Assembly: GCA_046348585.1 (NCBI GenBank)
Contig: JAXMDZ010000002.1
Coordinates: 310,001-374,000 of the forward strand
Direction of reading: 5' to 3'
DNA: 64,000 bases
Source of the DNA: JADZAI01 sp046348585
GTDB lineage: Bacteria; Pseudomonadota; Alphaproteobacteria; Micropepsales; Micropepsaceae
This document shows positions 15,766-24,863 of the stretch, piece by piece; the first letter of the stretch is position 1; each line of letters starts with the position of its first letter. The position numbers were made by a program, and so were the translations under genes. The notes under the pieces are model-generated. The model saw nothing but the letters and a program-made list of their open reading frames with translations, was not told the DNA's origin and did no database searches.

Positions 15766-18700
15766 TCAGAAGCCCTTGGTGACGTTCAGGAACACCTGGC
15801 GGCCCACATAGTCGTAGCCCGAGTAGAGCGGCGCGTTGCCGACCAGGTTGTAGGCGCCCGACGACACGGTCTGCGGCGGGTCGACGTCGAACATGTTGCG
15901 CACGCCGAACGTGGCGCTCCAATCCGCCTCCTCGTCCATGTACTGGATCGAGGCGTTGTGCACGTAGTAGTTCGGCACGCGGAACTGGAAGCCGGTCGTC
16001 GCCTCGTCCAGACCCAGGTACTCGTAGCTGTCCATGCCCTCGATCCACTCGAGGCCATAGCGGATCTTGAAGCCTTCGATCGTGTAGGTCAGGTCGAGCG
16101 TGCCCGTGTATTCCGGGTTGTTGAGCGAGCCGTTGTACTCATCGAACGGATCTTCGGCGAACAGACGATCCTTCTGCTCCAGATACTGGGTCAGCTGCGC
16201 GTTGACCAGCAGCGTGCCGGGGCCGACTTCGCCTTCCCAGCGCAGGTTGTAGTCGATGCCTTCGACGATCACCGTCGCGATGTTGGTGTAGCTGTCGTAC
16301 ACCGTCAGCGCGTTCGACGACGGATTGCGCGGATCGATGAAGTTACACCAGCTGCCGCCGGCGCGGAAATCAGGATCGTCATAGCAGAGCTGCAGGATGT
16401 TGGCGGCGCCGACGCGGCGGACGCCGTTGTCGATCTCGATGTTGTAGTAGTCGATCGCGAGCGACAGACGGCCGAACTCCTCGCCGAAGTCGTAGTCGAA
16501 GATCGCACCGACGGTGAGATTGTCCGACGTCTCGGCGGCCAGGCCCTGCGCCGCGCCGCCGGCCGTGATGACCTGGACCGACGAGGTGGCGGTGAAGCCG
16601 GCCGGCAGACCTTCCGCCTGGCAGTTATCGCGGCGGAAGTCGCCCACCGGCAGCGCGTCCCAGTTGTTGCAGGGATCGTTCGTGCTCGACAGGAAGCCGC
16701 TGGTGCCGCCCTGGAACTGCTCGAACAGCGCCGGGGCGCGGTACGAGGTGCCGTAGGTGGCGCGGAGCGAGAACCACTCGACCGGCTTGTAGAGGCCGCC
16801 GACCTTGTAGGTCCAGTCGGAGCCGTACGAGTCGTAGTCGGTGTAGCGGCCCGACACGTTGATCGTCAGTTCCTGCGCGCCCGGCTTGTCCCGCAGCAGC
16901 GGCACTTCGAATTCGCCGAAGACTTCCAGAACCGAGTCGTCGCCGCGGGTGACGGCGGCCGAGGTCAGGTTGTAGAGGTTGCCGATCTGGCTGTTGATGT
17001 TGGGCGTGTCGTCGATCTCGGCCGTGCGGTATTCGAGACCGAGGAAGCCGGTGACCGAGTTGCCGTCCCAGATGTCGAACAGCGTGCCGTTGACGCCGGC
17101 CGAGAAGACCAGTTCGTCATAGGTCGTGGTGCTCCACACCGGCACCCAGGTGTAGTTCACCCAGTCCTGCGGCAGCACGCCGCCGATCACCTGGCTCGAC
17201 AGCGCCGGCGCGGGGATGCAGTTCTCGGCCGGGTTGATCAGGTTGATGGCGCAGGTCAGGCCGCCGCGCACCGGGCCGGTGAAACCGACAGGGGCCGCGA
17301 CGACGTTCAGCGAGTTCGCCAGCTTGTCGGTGAGCCAGGAGTCGAACTTATACTTCGCGTCCGACTTCGAGTACGACAGGTTGACGTCGTATTCCCAGTC
17401 GCCGAAGCCGAGCTCGCCCTTCACGCCGCCGGTGAACTTGTAGAAGTCGACCTGCTGCTCGCTCTTGTCGTTGCCGAAGCCAATGAAGGCGCGGATGCCG
17501 ACATCCTGGCCGTTCGAGATCGCGGTCGGGCCCGAGAAGCGGGTCGGGAACACGAGGTTCGCCGGAATCAGCGGGCTGCCCATCGCGTAGTCGAGCGAGA
17601 GCTGACGGAAGCCGACCTGCTCGGAGTCGCGGCGGTTGACCAGCGCTTCGAAGTAGATCTCGTGGGCGCTGGAGATCTCGTACGAGCCCTCGACGAACGC
17701 CGTCATGACGCGCTCGCCCGAAATCAGCGAACGGTTCAGCGTGCGCGGATCGAACGTGTCGCGGACGTTGAGGTTGTTCGCGCCGCCGCCGACGCCTTCG
17801 AAGCCGACGACGCCCGAGACGACCGCCGAGTTCGGACGCCAGCGGTTGAACGACCCGCCGACCGAACCGGCCGCGCCGACGCCCGCACGGGTCGGGGTGC
17901 CGATCGTGTTGATCGTGACGCCGTTCGAGCCGGTGCCGGTGATCGGATAGCACTTCGGACGGCCGGTGATCGGGTCGATGAAGTCGGTCAGCGCGCCGGT
18001 GGCGCGGTTGATGCGGTTATCGATGTTGCATTGGGTCCAGTCGCGGTCCTTCAGCGACAGGCCTTCGCGGTCGTAGATTTCGGCCGAACCCGAGATGCTC
18101 CACTTGTCGCCGTTCGCGCCGCCGACGAGCGAGGCGCGACGCTGGTCGCCGCCGCCATTGGTGGCGTAGTTGTACTGGCCCTCGATGACGAGGCCATCGA
18201 CGTCGCGGCGGGTGATCACGTTGACGACGCCGGCGATGGCGTCCGAACCGTAGATCGACGAGGCGCCGTCGCGCAGCACTTCGATGCGGTCGATGATGGC
18301 GCTCGGCAGCACGTTGAGGTCGGCCGAACCGACCGCACCGCGGGTGCCGGCGGGGGCGACGCGACGGCCATTGATCAGCACGAGGCTGCGGCCGGCGCCG
18401 AGGCCGCGCAGAGAGAGCGTGTTGGCGCCCGGACCGCCATTGGTGACGAAGCCGCCGAAGGCGTTGTTGATCTGCGCCGAGCCGCCGGTGACGGCGGTGC
18501 CCTGCAGGGCGGCGGTGGTCGAGGAGTAACCGGCGAGGGTCGTTTCCTGACGGGTGATCACCTGGATCGGCGACGGCGAGTTGTAGGTGTCGCGGCGCAG
18601 GCGCGAGCCGACGACGACCACTTCCTCTTCGCCTTCGGGAGCCGCGGCGGCGGCCGCTGCGGCAGCGGCCTCGGCCGCCTTTTCTTCCTCGGTCTTTTCG

Positions 18701-18810
18701 GTGGTCGCGGCCGGTGCGGGCGTCTGAGCGAACGCGGTCGCGCCGAAGGTCAGCGCGATAGCGGCAGCGCCGGACAGCAGCAATGAGTCAAGAATCGTCT
18801 TTGAGCGCAC
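15766..18810 (-). CDS. TonB-dependent outer-membrane receptor
   Basis: The 1014-residue protein begins with a signal peptide (about 1-28, ending ATAFA). A low-complexity Glu/Ala linker (about 35-65) precedes the plug domain (PSPIQVITRQE, then LRGLGAGRSLVLINGRR and IDRIEVLRDGASSIYGSDA). The remainder is a large beta barrel with the terminal phenylalanine expected for BAM assembly. It resembles the broad TonB receptor group common in Caulobacterales and Sphingomonadales, whose substrates (sugars, vitamins, aromatics, siderophores) are hard to predict. The start is a GTG with AGGGGGC upstream. No TonB, ExbB or dedicated transporter gene is adjacent. Confidence 0.92.
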   Translation of the reverse strand: MRSKTILDSLLLSGAAAIALTFGATAFAQTPAPAATTEKTEEEKAAEAAAAAAAAAAPEGEEEVVVVGSRLRRDTYNSPSPIQVITRQETTLAGYSSTTAALQGTAVTGGSAQINNAFGGFVTNGGPGANTLSLRGLGAGRSLVLINGRRVAPAGTRGAVGSADLNVLPSAIIDRIEVLRDGASSIYGSDAIAGVVNVITRRDVDGLVIEGQYNYATNGGGDQRRASLVGGANGDKWSISGSAEIYDREGLSLKDRDWTQCNIDNRINRATGALTDFIDPITGRPKCYPITGTGSNGVTINTIGTPTRAGVGAAGSVGGSFNRWRPNSAVVSGVVGFEGVGGGANNLNVRDTFDPRTLNRSLISGERVMTAFVEGSYEISSAHEIYFEALVNRRDSEQVGFRQLSLDYAMGSPLIPANLVFPTRFSGPTAISNGQDVGIRAFIGFGNDKSEQQVDFYKFTGGVKGELGFGDWEYDVNLSYSKSDAKYKFDSWLTDKLANSLNVVAAPVGFTGPVRGGLTCAINLINPAENCIPAPALSSQVIGGVLPQDWVNYTWVPVWSTTTYDELVFSAGVNGTLFDIWDGNSVTGFLGLEYRTAEIDDTPNINSQIGNLYNLTSAAVTRGDDSVLEVFGEFEVPLLRDKPGAQELTINVSGRYTDYDSYGSDWTYKVGGLYKPVEWFSLRATYGTSYRAPALFEQFQGGTSGFLSSTNDPCNNWDALPVGDFRRDNCQAEGLPAGFTATSSVQVITAGGAAQGLAAETSDNLTVGAIFDYDFGEEFGRLSLAIDYYNIEIDNGVRRVGAANILQLCYDDPDFRAGGSWCNFIDPRNPSSNALTVYDSYTNIATVIVEGIDYNLRWEGEVGPGTLLVNAQLTQYLEQKDRLFAEDPFDEYNGSLNNPEYTGTLDLTYTIEGFKIRYGLEWIEGMDSYEYLGLDEATTGFQFRVPNYYVHNASIQYMDEEADWSATFGVRNMFDVDPPQTVSSGAYNLVGNAPLYSGYDYVGRQVFLNVTKGF

Positions 18811-19070
18811 GAGTTAGCCCCCTGTGTGCATAGATGGCGGGCGCGCGCAGCCCCCTGCGCAACCCCTTGGGCGGCAACCTTCATGGAACGGTCAAACAGG
18901 TCAAATCTTATCGGTCTGTGATCGTTATCGCAGAGCAATATGTTGCCGTCCGGCCACAGCCCGCGCCTGCGCGATCTTGTCACGATTCCGAAATAATACC
19001 TGCATTTTGCGCTCAAGCGGAGCAGGCCGCTTCAGGCGCACGCCCTGTCGATATTGTGAACCGGGATTTC
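18811..19070. promoter_or_regulatory. Intergenic region upstream of the TonB receptor
   Basis: These 260 bases lie between two minus-strand genes and should carry the receptor promoter. On the minus strand a TTGACC hexamer occurs near 18900, but no convincing -10 partner or Fur-type box was found. No gene is seen. Confidence 0.35.
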
Positions 19071-19988
19071 TCAGCCGTCGTCGCCGAGATAGGGCGTGAG
19101 CGAGCGGGCGGCAAAATGCTGCCGTAGCGAACGATTCAACTCCGCCCCGAACAGGATGAGGATGGCGGTGAAATAGAAGAAGACCATCGCCGCCGCGATC
19201 CCGCCCAGCCCGCCATAGACGACGTCATAGCTGGCGAAATTGGCGAGATAGGCGGTGAACCCGGCCGCCAAGGCGAGCCAGAGCAGGGTCGAGACCAGCA
19301 CCCCCGGAACGACGTCATAGAGCTTGCGCCGCCCGCCCGGCAGCCAGAGATGGGCGATGCAGAGCGCCAGGAACAGCGCCGCGCCCGCCGCCATGTAATG
19401 GGTGAGGATGTTGTTGGCGACGGTCCCCGCCGCCTCGCGGGCATAGTCCGGCAGGTTGGTCATCGCCACCGTCGAGACGATGGTCAGATAGCCGAGCAGC
19501 ACGGCGAGCGCGACCACGCAGGCGATGATCCCGAGGCTCTCCAGCCGGCGGCGCACGACCGAGCGCTCCTCTTCCGCGTCATAGGCGCGGTTGAGGCCGG
19601 TGCGCAGCGCCTCCACCCCGTTCGACGACGACCACAGCGCGACGATCGCGCCGACGGTCAGCAATTGCGGGCTGCGGATCGACAAGGCCTCCGAGAACGG
19701 CCGCGAGATCGCCCCGGCGATCTGTTCGGGCAGCGCCCCGAAGGCGAGGGTCACGGCCTCGCGCGCCTCGCCCTCGGCGTCGAAGAAGGCGGCGAAGGCG
19801 ATGAGGAAGATCAGGAAGGGGAAGAGGGCGAGCAGCGTCGAGAAGGCCATGAACCCGGCAATCTCGAAGCCGTCATGCAGCAGCAGCCGTTCCAGCGCGT
19901 TCCAGACCGGCGCGAAGAACCCCCACAGACGCCGCAGGACGTTGCGCCAGCTTTCCGGCAGGATGTGACGCGGCGTTCTGAGGCGCAT
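19071..19988 (-). CDS. YihY/BrkB family membrane protein
   Basis: The protein has 305 residues and six membrane helices. It shows the family pattern of a first helix region FSTLLALFPFLIFLIAF, then LWSSSNGVEALRTGLNRAYD and a late GGLGGIAAAMVFFYFTA. The family was once annotated as RNase BN in error; its function is still uncertain. It starts four bases after modB, so it is likely read from the mod promoter, in the position where modC usually stands. Confidence 0.85.
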   Translation of the reverse strand: MRLRTPRHILPESWRNVLRRLWGFFAPVWNALERLLLHDGFEIAGFMAFSTLLALFPFLIFLIAFAAFFDAEGEAREAVTLAFGALPEQIAGAISRPFSEALSIRSPQLLTVGAIVALWSSSNGVEALRTGLNRAYDAEEERSVVRRRLESLGIIACVVALAVLLGYLTIVSTVAMTNLPDYAREAAGTVANNILTHYMAAGAALFLALCIAHLWLPGGRRKLYDVVPGVLVSTLLWLALAAGFTAYLANFASYDVVYGGLGGIAAAMVFFYFTAILILFGAELNRSLRQHFAARSLTPYLGDDG

Positions 19989-19992
19989 GTCT

Positions 19993-20694
19993 TCAGTCTA
20001 TCCGGTCCGCCGCGCGTTTCGGAAGGCGGCGCACGAACCATTCGCAGACGACGAGCGCGCAGACGGACAGGGCGATCGCCATCAGCGTCAGCCGCAGGGC
20101 CTGCCACTCGCCGCCCGGCGTCTGGATCGCGGCATAGATCGCGGAGGGAATGGTCTGCGTCTCGCCGGGGATGTTGGAGACGAAGGTGATCGTCGCCCCG
20201 AACTCGCCCAGGCTCTTGGCGAAGGCCAGCACCGCGCCCGCGATGACGCCCGGCATGGCCAGCGGCAAGGTCACCGACAGGAAGGTCCGCAGGCGTCCCG
20301 CGCCCAGGCTGCGCGCCGATCGTTCCATCGCCGGATCGACCGACTCGATGGCCACCCGGATGGTCCGGACGGCGAGCGGGAAGGCCATCACCGCCGAGGC
20401 GACCACCGCCCCCGTCCAGCGGAAGGCGAGGACGATGCCGAACCAGTCCTCGAGCCAGGCCCCGACCGGCCCGCGCCGCCCCAGCAGGATCAGCAGCAGA
20501 TAGCCGGTGACGACCGGCGGCACGACGAGCGGCAGATGGACCAGCGCGTCGACCAGCAGCTTGCCGGGAAACCGCGTCCGCGCCAGCAGCCAGGCGCAGG
20601 CGACCGCCGGCGGCACGACGACGAGCGTGCACCAGAAGGCCACCTGAAGGCTGAGCGCGATGGCGTCCCATTCGGCCGTGCTGAAAGCGTCCAT
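19993..20694 (-). CDS. modB: Molybdate ABC transporter permease ModB
   Basis: A protein of 233 residues with five or six membrane helices and the BPD-transporter EAA region (LGAGRLRTFLSVTLPLAMPG) followed by SLGEFGATITF, a strong ModB signature. It forms the membrane channel for molybdate import. The ATG at 20694 overlaps the modA stop by one base (TGATG); a TTG one codon earlier is also possible. The ATPase ModC that should power it is not encoded here. Confidence 0.9.
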   Translation of the reverse strand: MDAFSTAEWDAIALSLQVAFWCTLVVVPPAVACAWLLARTRFPGKLLVDALVHLPLVVPPVVTGYLLLILLGRRGPVGAWLEDWFGIVLAFRWTGAVVASAVMAFPLAVRTIRVAIESVDPAMERSARSLGAGRLRTFLSVTLPLAMPGVIAGAVLAFAKSLGEFGATITFVSNIPGETQTIPSAIYAAIQTPGGEWQALRLTLMAIALSVCALVVCEWFVRRLPKRAADRID

Positions 20695-21458
20695 CAACTC
20701 GCCGGTCTGAGGAATCCCGCCTTGGCGAAGATCGCGGTTGCGCCAGGGCCGCGCAAGTAGGCGAGGAAGGCGGCGGCCTCGGGCCTGGCCTCCGTCGTGA
20801 GCGCGGCGGGATAGAGAATGGCGGGATGGCTTTCGGCCGGAAAGACGCCGAGCGTCTTCACCTTCGGCTCGGCCCGCGCGTCGGTGACATAGACGATGCC
20901 GGCGGGCGCTTCGCCGGCGGCGACCAGGGCCAGCGCGGCGCGGACGTTTTCGGTGCGGGCGATCCTCGGCGCGACCGCGTCCCAGACGCCGAGCGCGATC
21001 AGCGCCGCCTTGGCATAGCGTCCGGCCGGCACGGCGTCGGGGTCGGCCATGGCGAGGCGGCCGTCGCCCAGCGCCGCGGCGAGCGCGAAACCGGGCGCCG
21101 GCGCAATCGTCAGGGCGCTGTCCGCAGGGGCGATGAGCGCGAGTTCGTTGGCGAGGAGGTCGGCGCGGCTCTCCGGCCTGACGAGGCCCTTGGCGGCGAG
21201 GTCGTCCATCCAGGCCTCGTCGGCCGAGATGAAGAGGTCGGCCGGCGCGCCTTCCTCGATCTGTTTGGCGAGGGCGTTGGAGCCCGCATAGGAAATCGTC
21301 ACCGCGATGCCGCTTTCGGCCTCGAAGGCGGCGGCGGCCTCGTCGAGCGGACCTTTGAGGCTCGCCGCCGCGAAGACCAGCGGACGGGTCTCATCCGCCG
21401 CCCGGGCGGGCGCGGCGGCGAACAGCGCGAGGGCCAGGACGGCGAACAGGGTCTTCAT
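20694..21458 (-). CDS. modA: Molybdate-binding periplasmic protein ModA
   Basis: This 254-residue protein carries a signal peptide (about 1-20, ending PARA) and the ModA binding-protein fold with FAAASLKGPLDEAA and ADLFISADEAWMD, both typical of the molybdate family. It captures molybdate or tungstate in the periplasm and delivers it to ModB. It is the first gene of a minus-strand modA-modB unit. The promoter overlaps a palindromic ModE-type site in the short gap shared with the regulator gene. Confidence 0.92.
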   Translation of the reverse strand: MKTLFAVLALALFAAAPARAADETRPLVFAAASLKGPLDEAAAAFEAESGIAVTISYAGSNALAKQIEEGAPADLFISADEAWMDDLAAKGLVRPESRADLLANELALIAPADSALTIAPAPGFALAAALGDGRLAMADPDAVPAGRYAKAALIALGVWDAVAPRIARTENVRAALALVAAGEAPAGIVYVTDARAEPKVKTLGVFPAESHPAILYPAALTTEARPEAAAFLAYLRGPGATAIFAKAGFLRPAS

Positions 21459-21480
21459 CGCAGGGCTCCGAAACGCTTGC

Positions 21481-21504
21481 CGCTATATACGGCCGGATAT
21501 AGCG
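21481..21504. promoter_or_regulatory. Palindromic ModE-type operator
   Basis: The half-sites cgctatat and atatagcg (21481-21488 and 21497-21504) are exact inverted repeats around 8 bases. This matches the known CGCTATAT-type half-sites of ModE operators. It lies in the 53-base gap between modA and the modE-like gene, so it could repress modAB when molybdate is plentiful and also control its own regulator. Confidence 0.8.
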
Positions 21505-21511
21505 TCTCCTT

Positions 21512-21844
21512 ATGACATCGCTTTCCATCCGAGTCGATCTTGGCCCCGGCGCGTCGTTCGGTCCGGGCAAGGCGCGCCTGCTGGAGCTGATCGCCGAGAC
21601 CGGCTCGATCTCGGCCGCGGCGCGGGCGATGGACATGTCCTATCGCCGGGCCTGGCTGCTGATCGACGATCTGAAGTCGGTGTTCGGCGAGCCGCTGGTG
21701 GAGGCCGCGGCCGGCGGCAGGCAGGGCGGCGGCGCACGGCTGACGGCGCGCGGCGCGACGGTGCTCGCCGCCTTCCGCCGGCTGGAGCGCGCGGCGGCAC
21801 GGGCGGCGGCGCGCGAGATCGCCGCGATGAGGGAAGCCGCATGA
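21512..21844 (+). CDS. ModE-like winged-helix regulator lacking molybdate-binding domains
   Basis: A protein of 110 residues matching only the DNA-binding part of ModE: LLELIAETGSISAAARAMD, SYRRAWLLIDDLK and a GGGARLTARG wing. Full ModE proteins are about 260 residues with two C-terminal molbindin domains; these are absent. Short ModE-like proteins are known in many proteobacteria. How this one senses molybdate is unclear. It is divergent from modA and sits beside the palindromic operator. The stop overlaps the next start (ATGA). Confidence 0.85.
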   Translation: MTSLSIRVDLGPGASFGPGKARLLELIAETGSISAAARAMDMSYRRAWLLIDDLKSVFGEPLVEAAAGGRQGGGARLTARGATVLAAFRRLERAAARAAAREIAAMREAA

Positions 21845-22359
21845 AGGCTCTGACCCTTCTCGCCGCTGCGGCGGCGCTGGCCGGCTGGGCGATGGCGGCC
21901 GAGACGCCCGCCAAGCCGCCTTGCGAGAATTTCGCCTGGCCGATGGCGCGTGAGGCGGCGGCCTTCGCCGCCGCCCCGGAAGCGGCCAGCCCGTCCGGCA
22001 CGGTCCTGACGGCCTGGCCGGAGGGCGCGACCCGGTTGGCGCTCGGCCCCTTCGACGCGACGACCTTCCCCGTCGCCCCCGGCCGCGCGCCGAAGGAGGC
22101 CGCGAACGCCAAAGGCGGCTGGGTCGTTCTGCCCGCCCCGGCGAAGGGCGGTCTCTATCAGGTGACGATCGACGGCCGGCTCTGGGTCGATGCCGTGCAG
22201 GACGGCCGGACGCTTTCCTCCGAAGCCCACACGTCGGACGCGACCTGCACGCTCTTCCACAAATCGGTGCGCTTCCGGCTCGCGGACGGGCCGGTCACGC
22301 TGCAATTCTCAGGCAATGACGCGGCGAGCGTCGTCTTCACCATCCTGCCCGCCGAGTAA
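21841..22359 (+). CDS. Secreted protein of unknown function, linked to modE
   Basis: This 172-residue protein has a signal peptide (about 1-19, ending AMA). The mature part contains two cysteines (CENFAWPM and DATCTLF) and a beta-rich stretch (GGLYQVTIDGRLWVDAV, then VTLQFSGND). I do not recognise a named family. It overlaps the modE-like gene by four bases and is probably periplasmic, so a role linked to molybdate or a molybdoenzyme is possible but unproven. Confidence 0.7.
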   Translation: MKALTLLAAAAALAGWAMAAETPAKPPCENFAWPMAREAAAFAAAPEAASPSGTVLTAWPEGATRLALGPFDATTFPVAPGRAPKEAANAKGGWVVLPAPAKGGLYQVTIDGRLWVDAVQDGRTLSSEAHTSDATCTLFHKSVRFRLADGPVTLQFSGNDAASVVFTILPAE

Positions 22360-22434
22360 GCCGCGGCGGCGGCGCTTTCTCCGGCGCGGCGCTCTCCCTA
22401 GACTGGGCGCATCGCCATCGACAGGGACCGCGCC

Positions 22435-23376
22435 GTGACCGGAAAGATCGCCATCATGTCGCCGATGCTGGCCGGGCTCGCCCGCCACGCGGCGGCCGGG
22501 TTAGACATCGTGCAGCGCTCGGCCTTCGACAGCGACGCGGCGATGGCGGCGGCCCATCCCGACATCCAGGCGCTGGTGGTGATCGGCGGCAACCGCCTCG
22601 CCCATGCGACGGTCGAGGCCCTGCCCCGGCTCGGCCTCATCTGCTGCTTCGGCGTCGGCTATGACGGCGTCGATGTCGCTCACGCGCGCTCGCGCGGCGT
22701 CGTCGTCACCAATTGTCCGAACGTCAACAACGAGGACGTCGCAGACCACGCGCTCGGCATCTTCATCGCGTTGGTGCGCGACATCGTGCGCGGCCACGGA
22801 CGGGTCGTCGGCGGCGGCTGGGCGCAGGGCGAGCGCGGCGGCGTCGGACCTTCGCTGCGCCAGCTCAAGGCCGGGATCGTCGGCATGGGGGCGATCGGCC
22901 GCTCGATCGCCGCGCGCCTGCCGGGCTTCGGGATCGCCGTCTCCTGGTGGGGGCCGAATCCCAAGCCCGACCTCGCCTTGCCCCGCGCGCCAAGCCTGCT
23001 CGATCTCGCCCGCGACAGCGACGTGCTCTTCATGGCCGGACGCGCCGACGAGACGAGCCGTGGCCTCATCTCGGCCGAAGTGATCGAGGCGCTCGGCCCC
23101 AAGGGCTATCTCGTCAACGTCTCGCGCGGCTTCACGGTCGACGAGGACGCGCTGATCGCCGCGCTGAAGGCGGGCCGCCTCGCCGGCGCGGCGCTCGACG
23201 TCTTCACTCAGGAACCGACCCCGGCGGCGCGCTGGCAGGGCGTGCCCAATGTCGTGCTGACGCCGCATGTGGCGGGGGCTGGGCGCGGGGCGATCGAGGC
23301 GCAGACCCGGCTGGTGCAGGAAAACCTCGCCCTCTTCTTCGCCGGACAGCCGGTCAAGACGCCTGTCGCGGCCTGA
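22435..23376 (+). CDS. D-isomer 2-hydroxyacid dehydrogenase (NAD(P)-dependent)
   Basis: The protein is 313 residues. It shows the Rossmann motif GIVGMGAIG (147-155) and the catalytic set Arg231 (NVSRG), Glu260 (TQEP) and His278 (TPHVAG). It resembles the hydroxypyruvate/glyoxylate reductase group (GHRB-like), which reduces 2-keto acids to D-2-hydroxy acids. The start is a GTG after CAGGGA. The next gene, a thioesterase, follows after 42 bases, so they may share a transcript. Confidence 0.88.
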   Translation: MTGKIAIMSPMLAGLARHAAAGLDIVQRSAFDSDAAMAAAHPDIQALVVIGGNRLAHATVEALPRLGLICCFGVGYDGVDVAHARSRGVVVTNCPNVNNEDVADHALGIFIALVRDIVRGHGRVVGGGWAQGERGGVGPSLRQLKAGIVGMGAIGRSIAARLPGFGIAVSWWGPNPKPDLALPRAPSLLDLARDSDVLFMAGRADETSRGLISAEVIEALGPKGYLVNVSRGFTVDEDALIAALKAGRLAGAALDVFTQEPTPAARWQGVPNVVLTPHVAGAGRGAIEAQTRLVQENLALFFAGQPVKTPVAA

Positions 23377-23418
23377 GCCGCACGGTATAAGGCGGCGATC
23401 GCCATTGACGGAGCTGCC

Positions 23419-24261
23419 ATGACTTCCACCGACGGCGCGGCCGGCCCCCGCGCATACGAACTCGACCTGTCGCTGCATCTGACGCATGGCGAGGACGGAA
23501 CCTGGCAGGGGGCGACCAGCCCCGGCTACGGCAACCGCGTCGGCCCCTATGGCGGCTGGATCGCGGCGCTGCTGCTGAAGGCGATCCTCGACCGCGCGCC
23601 GCAGGGCGATCCGCTGGCCCTGACGGTGACGTTTCTGGGCGGCTGCGCCGACGGCGCGCTGAACGGCGTCACCCGGCTGCTGCGGCGCAGCCGCACCAAC
23701 GAGCACTGGACGGCGGACTTTTCCGACAGCACCGGAGCCGCCGTCGCCCATGCGGTCGCGACCTTCGGCGTGCGCCGCGCGACGGTTCCCATCGGCCGCA
23801 TCGCCCCGCCCGCCCCCGCGCCGGCCGCCGAGGACGTGCCCGAGCGGCCGCAGTTCGGCGACCGCGGCCCCGCCTTCTTCAATCGCTACGACGTGAGGCA
23901 ATTCGTCGGCCTGCCGTTCAAGAAGAACCCCACCGCCGAGAGCCGCGCCTGGGTGAAGGACGCCGACGGCCGCCCGCTCGACTGGATCTCGCTCGCCGCC
24001 CATGCCGACGCGCCGGTGCCGCGCGCCTTCCTCGTCAGCGGCGCGCCCAGCGGCATCGCGACCATGTCGATGTCGATCTATTTCCACGCGACGCCGGAGG
24101 CCTTCGCCGAAGCGGGCGGCGGCTTCATCCTGGTCGATGCCGATTGCCGCGCCGGGCATGACGGGTTCCACGACCAGACGGCGGTGCTGTGGACGGCCTC
24201 GGGCCGGCTGCTGGCGACCACCGAACAGCTCGTCTGGTACAATCTGAAGTCCGACGCTTGA
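23419..24261 (+). CDS. Acyl-CoA thioesterase, double hotdog fold
   Basis: A protein of 280 residues with two hotdog halves. The N-terminal half includes NRVGPYGGWIAALLLKAI, the long-helix region of TesB-type enzymes, and LTVTFLGGC. The C-terminal half has GFILVDADCRAGHDGFHDQ, with the conserved Asp, and the closing LLATTEQLVWY. It should hydrolyse acyl-CoA to acid and CoA in the cytoplasm. It ends against a palindromic promoter region of the next operon. Confidence 0.82.
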   Translation: MTSTDGAAGPRAYELDLSLHLTHGEDGTWQGATSPGYGNRVGPYGGWIAALLLKAILDRAPQGDPLALTVTFLGGCADGALNGVTRLLRRSRTNEHWTADFSDSTGAAVAHAVATFGVRRATVPIGRIAPPAPAPAAEDVPERPQFGDRGPAFFNRYDVRQFVGLPFKKNPTAESRAWVKDADGRPLDWISLAAHADAPVPRAFLVSGAPSGIATMSMSIYFHATPEAFAEAGGGFILVDADCRAGHDGFHDQTAVLWTASGRLLATTEQLVWYNLKSDA

Positions 24262-24279
24262 TTATTGCAAAGCGATAAT
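24261..24279. promoter_or_regulatory. Probable operator of the DUF2975/Xre pair
   Basis: The sequence attattgc-aaa-gcgataat is an inverted repeat with one mismatch, just upstream of an AT-rich promoter-like stretch (24279-24288). Small Xre regulators of the type encoded two genes downstream often bind such A/T-rich palindromes in their own promoters. The link is an inference. Confidence 0.5.
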
Positions 24280-24319
24280 TTATATACTCCCTCCGATAAC
24301 GACTTTCGGGGAGACAATC

Positions 24320-24859
24320 ATGCGTGGATCGTGGGACGAAACCGCCGCGCGGGCGGCCGAACAGGCCCGCTCGCTGCGCCCCCTGGCGCTCGTCCTGTTC
24401 GCGGCGGGCATGGCGATGATCGCCGCCGAGGTCGCGGTGGTCGGCTATGACTGCGTTGTCCCGGCGGACGGGCCCCGGGGCGTCTCGACGCTTTGCGTGG
24501 TCCGCAGCATCGGATCCCGGCTGGTGCTCGCCGGCCCCGCCATCGCCCTCGTCTGGGCGCTGTGGGAGGCGCAGGCCTATCTGAAGCGGCTTGAGGACGG
24601 CGCGGTCTGGGCGCCGCAGACCATGCGGCTCTTCGGGCGCATCGGCGAATGCCTGACGGCGGCGGCGGCGTGGAGCGCCGTGATCGCGCCCACCCTCACC
24701 GCCTGGATCGCCGGAGACGGCAGGCTCGACTGGCATCTCGACGCCTCGATCGTCACGCTCGCCGGCCTCGGCACCGTACTGATCGCCATTTCGCGCGTGC
24801 TGGGCGATGTCCTGGAGACCGCCGGACGGCTCAAGTCCGACGCCGACGAGATCGTCTGA
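24320..24859 (+). CDS. DUF2975-like membrane protein
   Basis: The protein has 179 residues and four membrane helices, with the arrangement of DUF2975-type proteins (LWEAQAYLKRLEDGAVWAP between helices two and three). Such proteins are often encoded just before a small Xre regulator, as here with a four-base gap. Their function is unknown; a regulator-controlling membrane partner is a common guess. Confidence 0.65.
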   Translation: MRGSWDETAARAAEQARSLRPLALVLFAAGMAMIAAEVAVVGYDCVVPADGPRGVSTLCVVRSIGSRLVLAGPAIALVWALWEAQAYLKRLEDGAVWAPQTMRLFGRIGECLTAAAAWSAVIAPTLTAWIAGDGRLDWHLDASIVTLAGLGTVLIAISRVLGDVLETAGRLKSDADEIV

Positions 24860-24863
24860 GGCC

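Noticed and set aside
15553..18786. 1077-residue plus-strand open frame opposite the TonB receptor
   Set aside because: No domain is recognisable and the receptor on the other strand has signal peptide, plug, terminal Phe and terminator.
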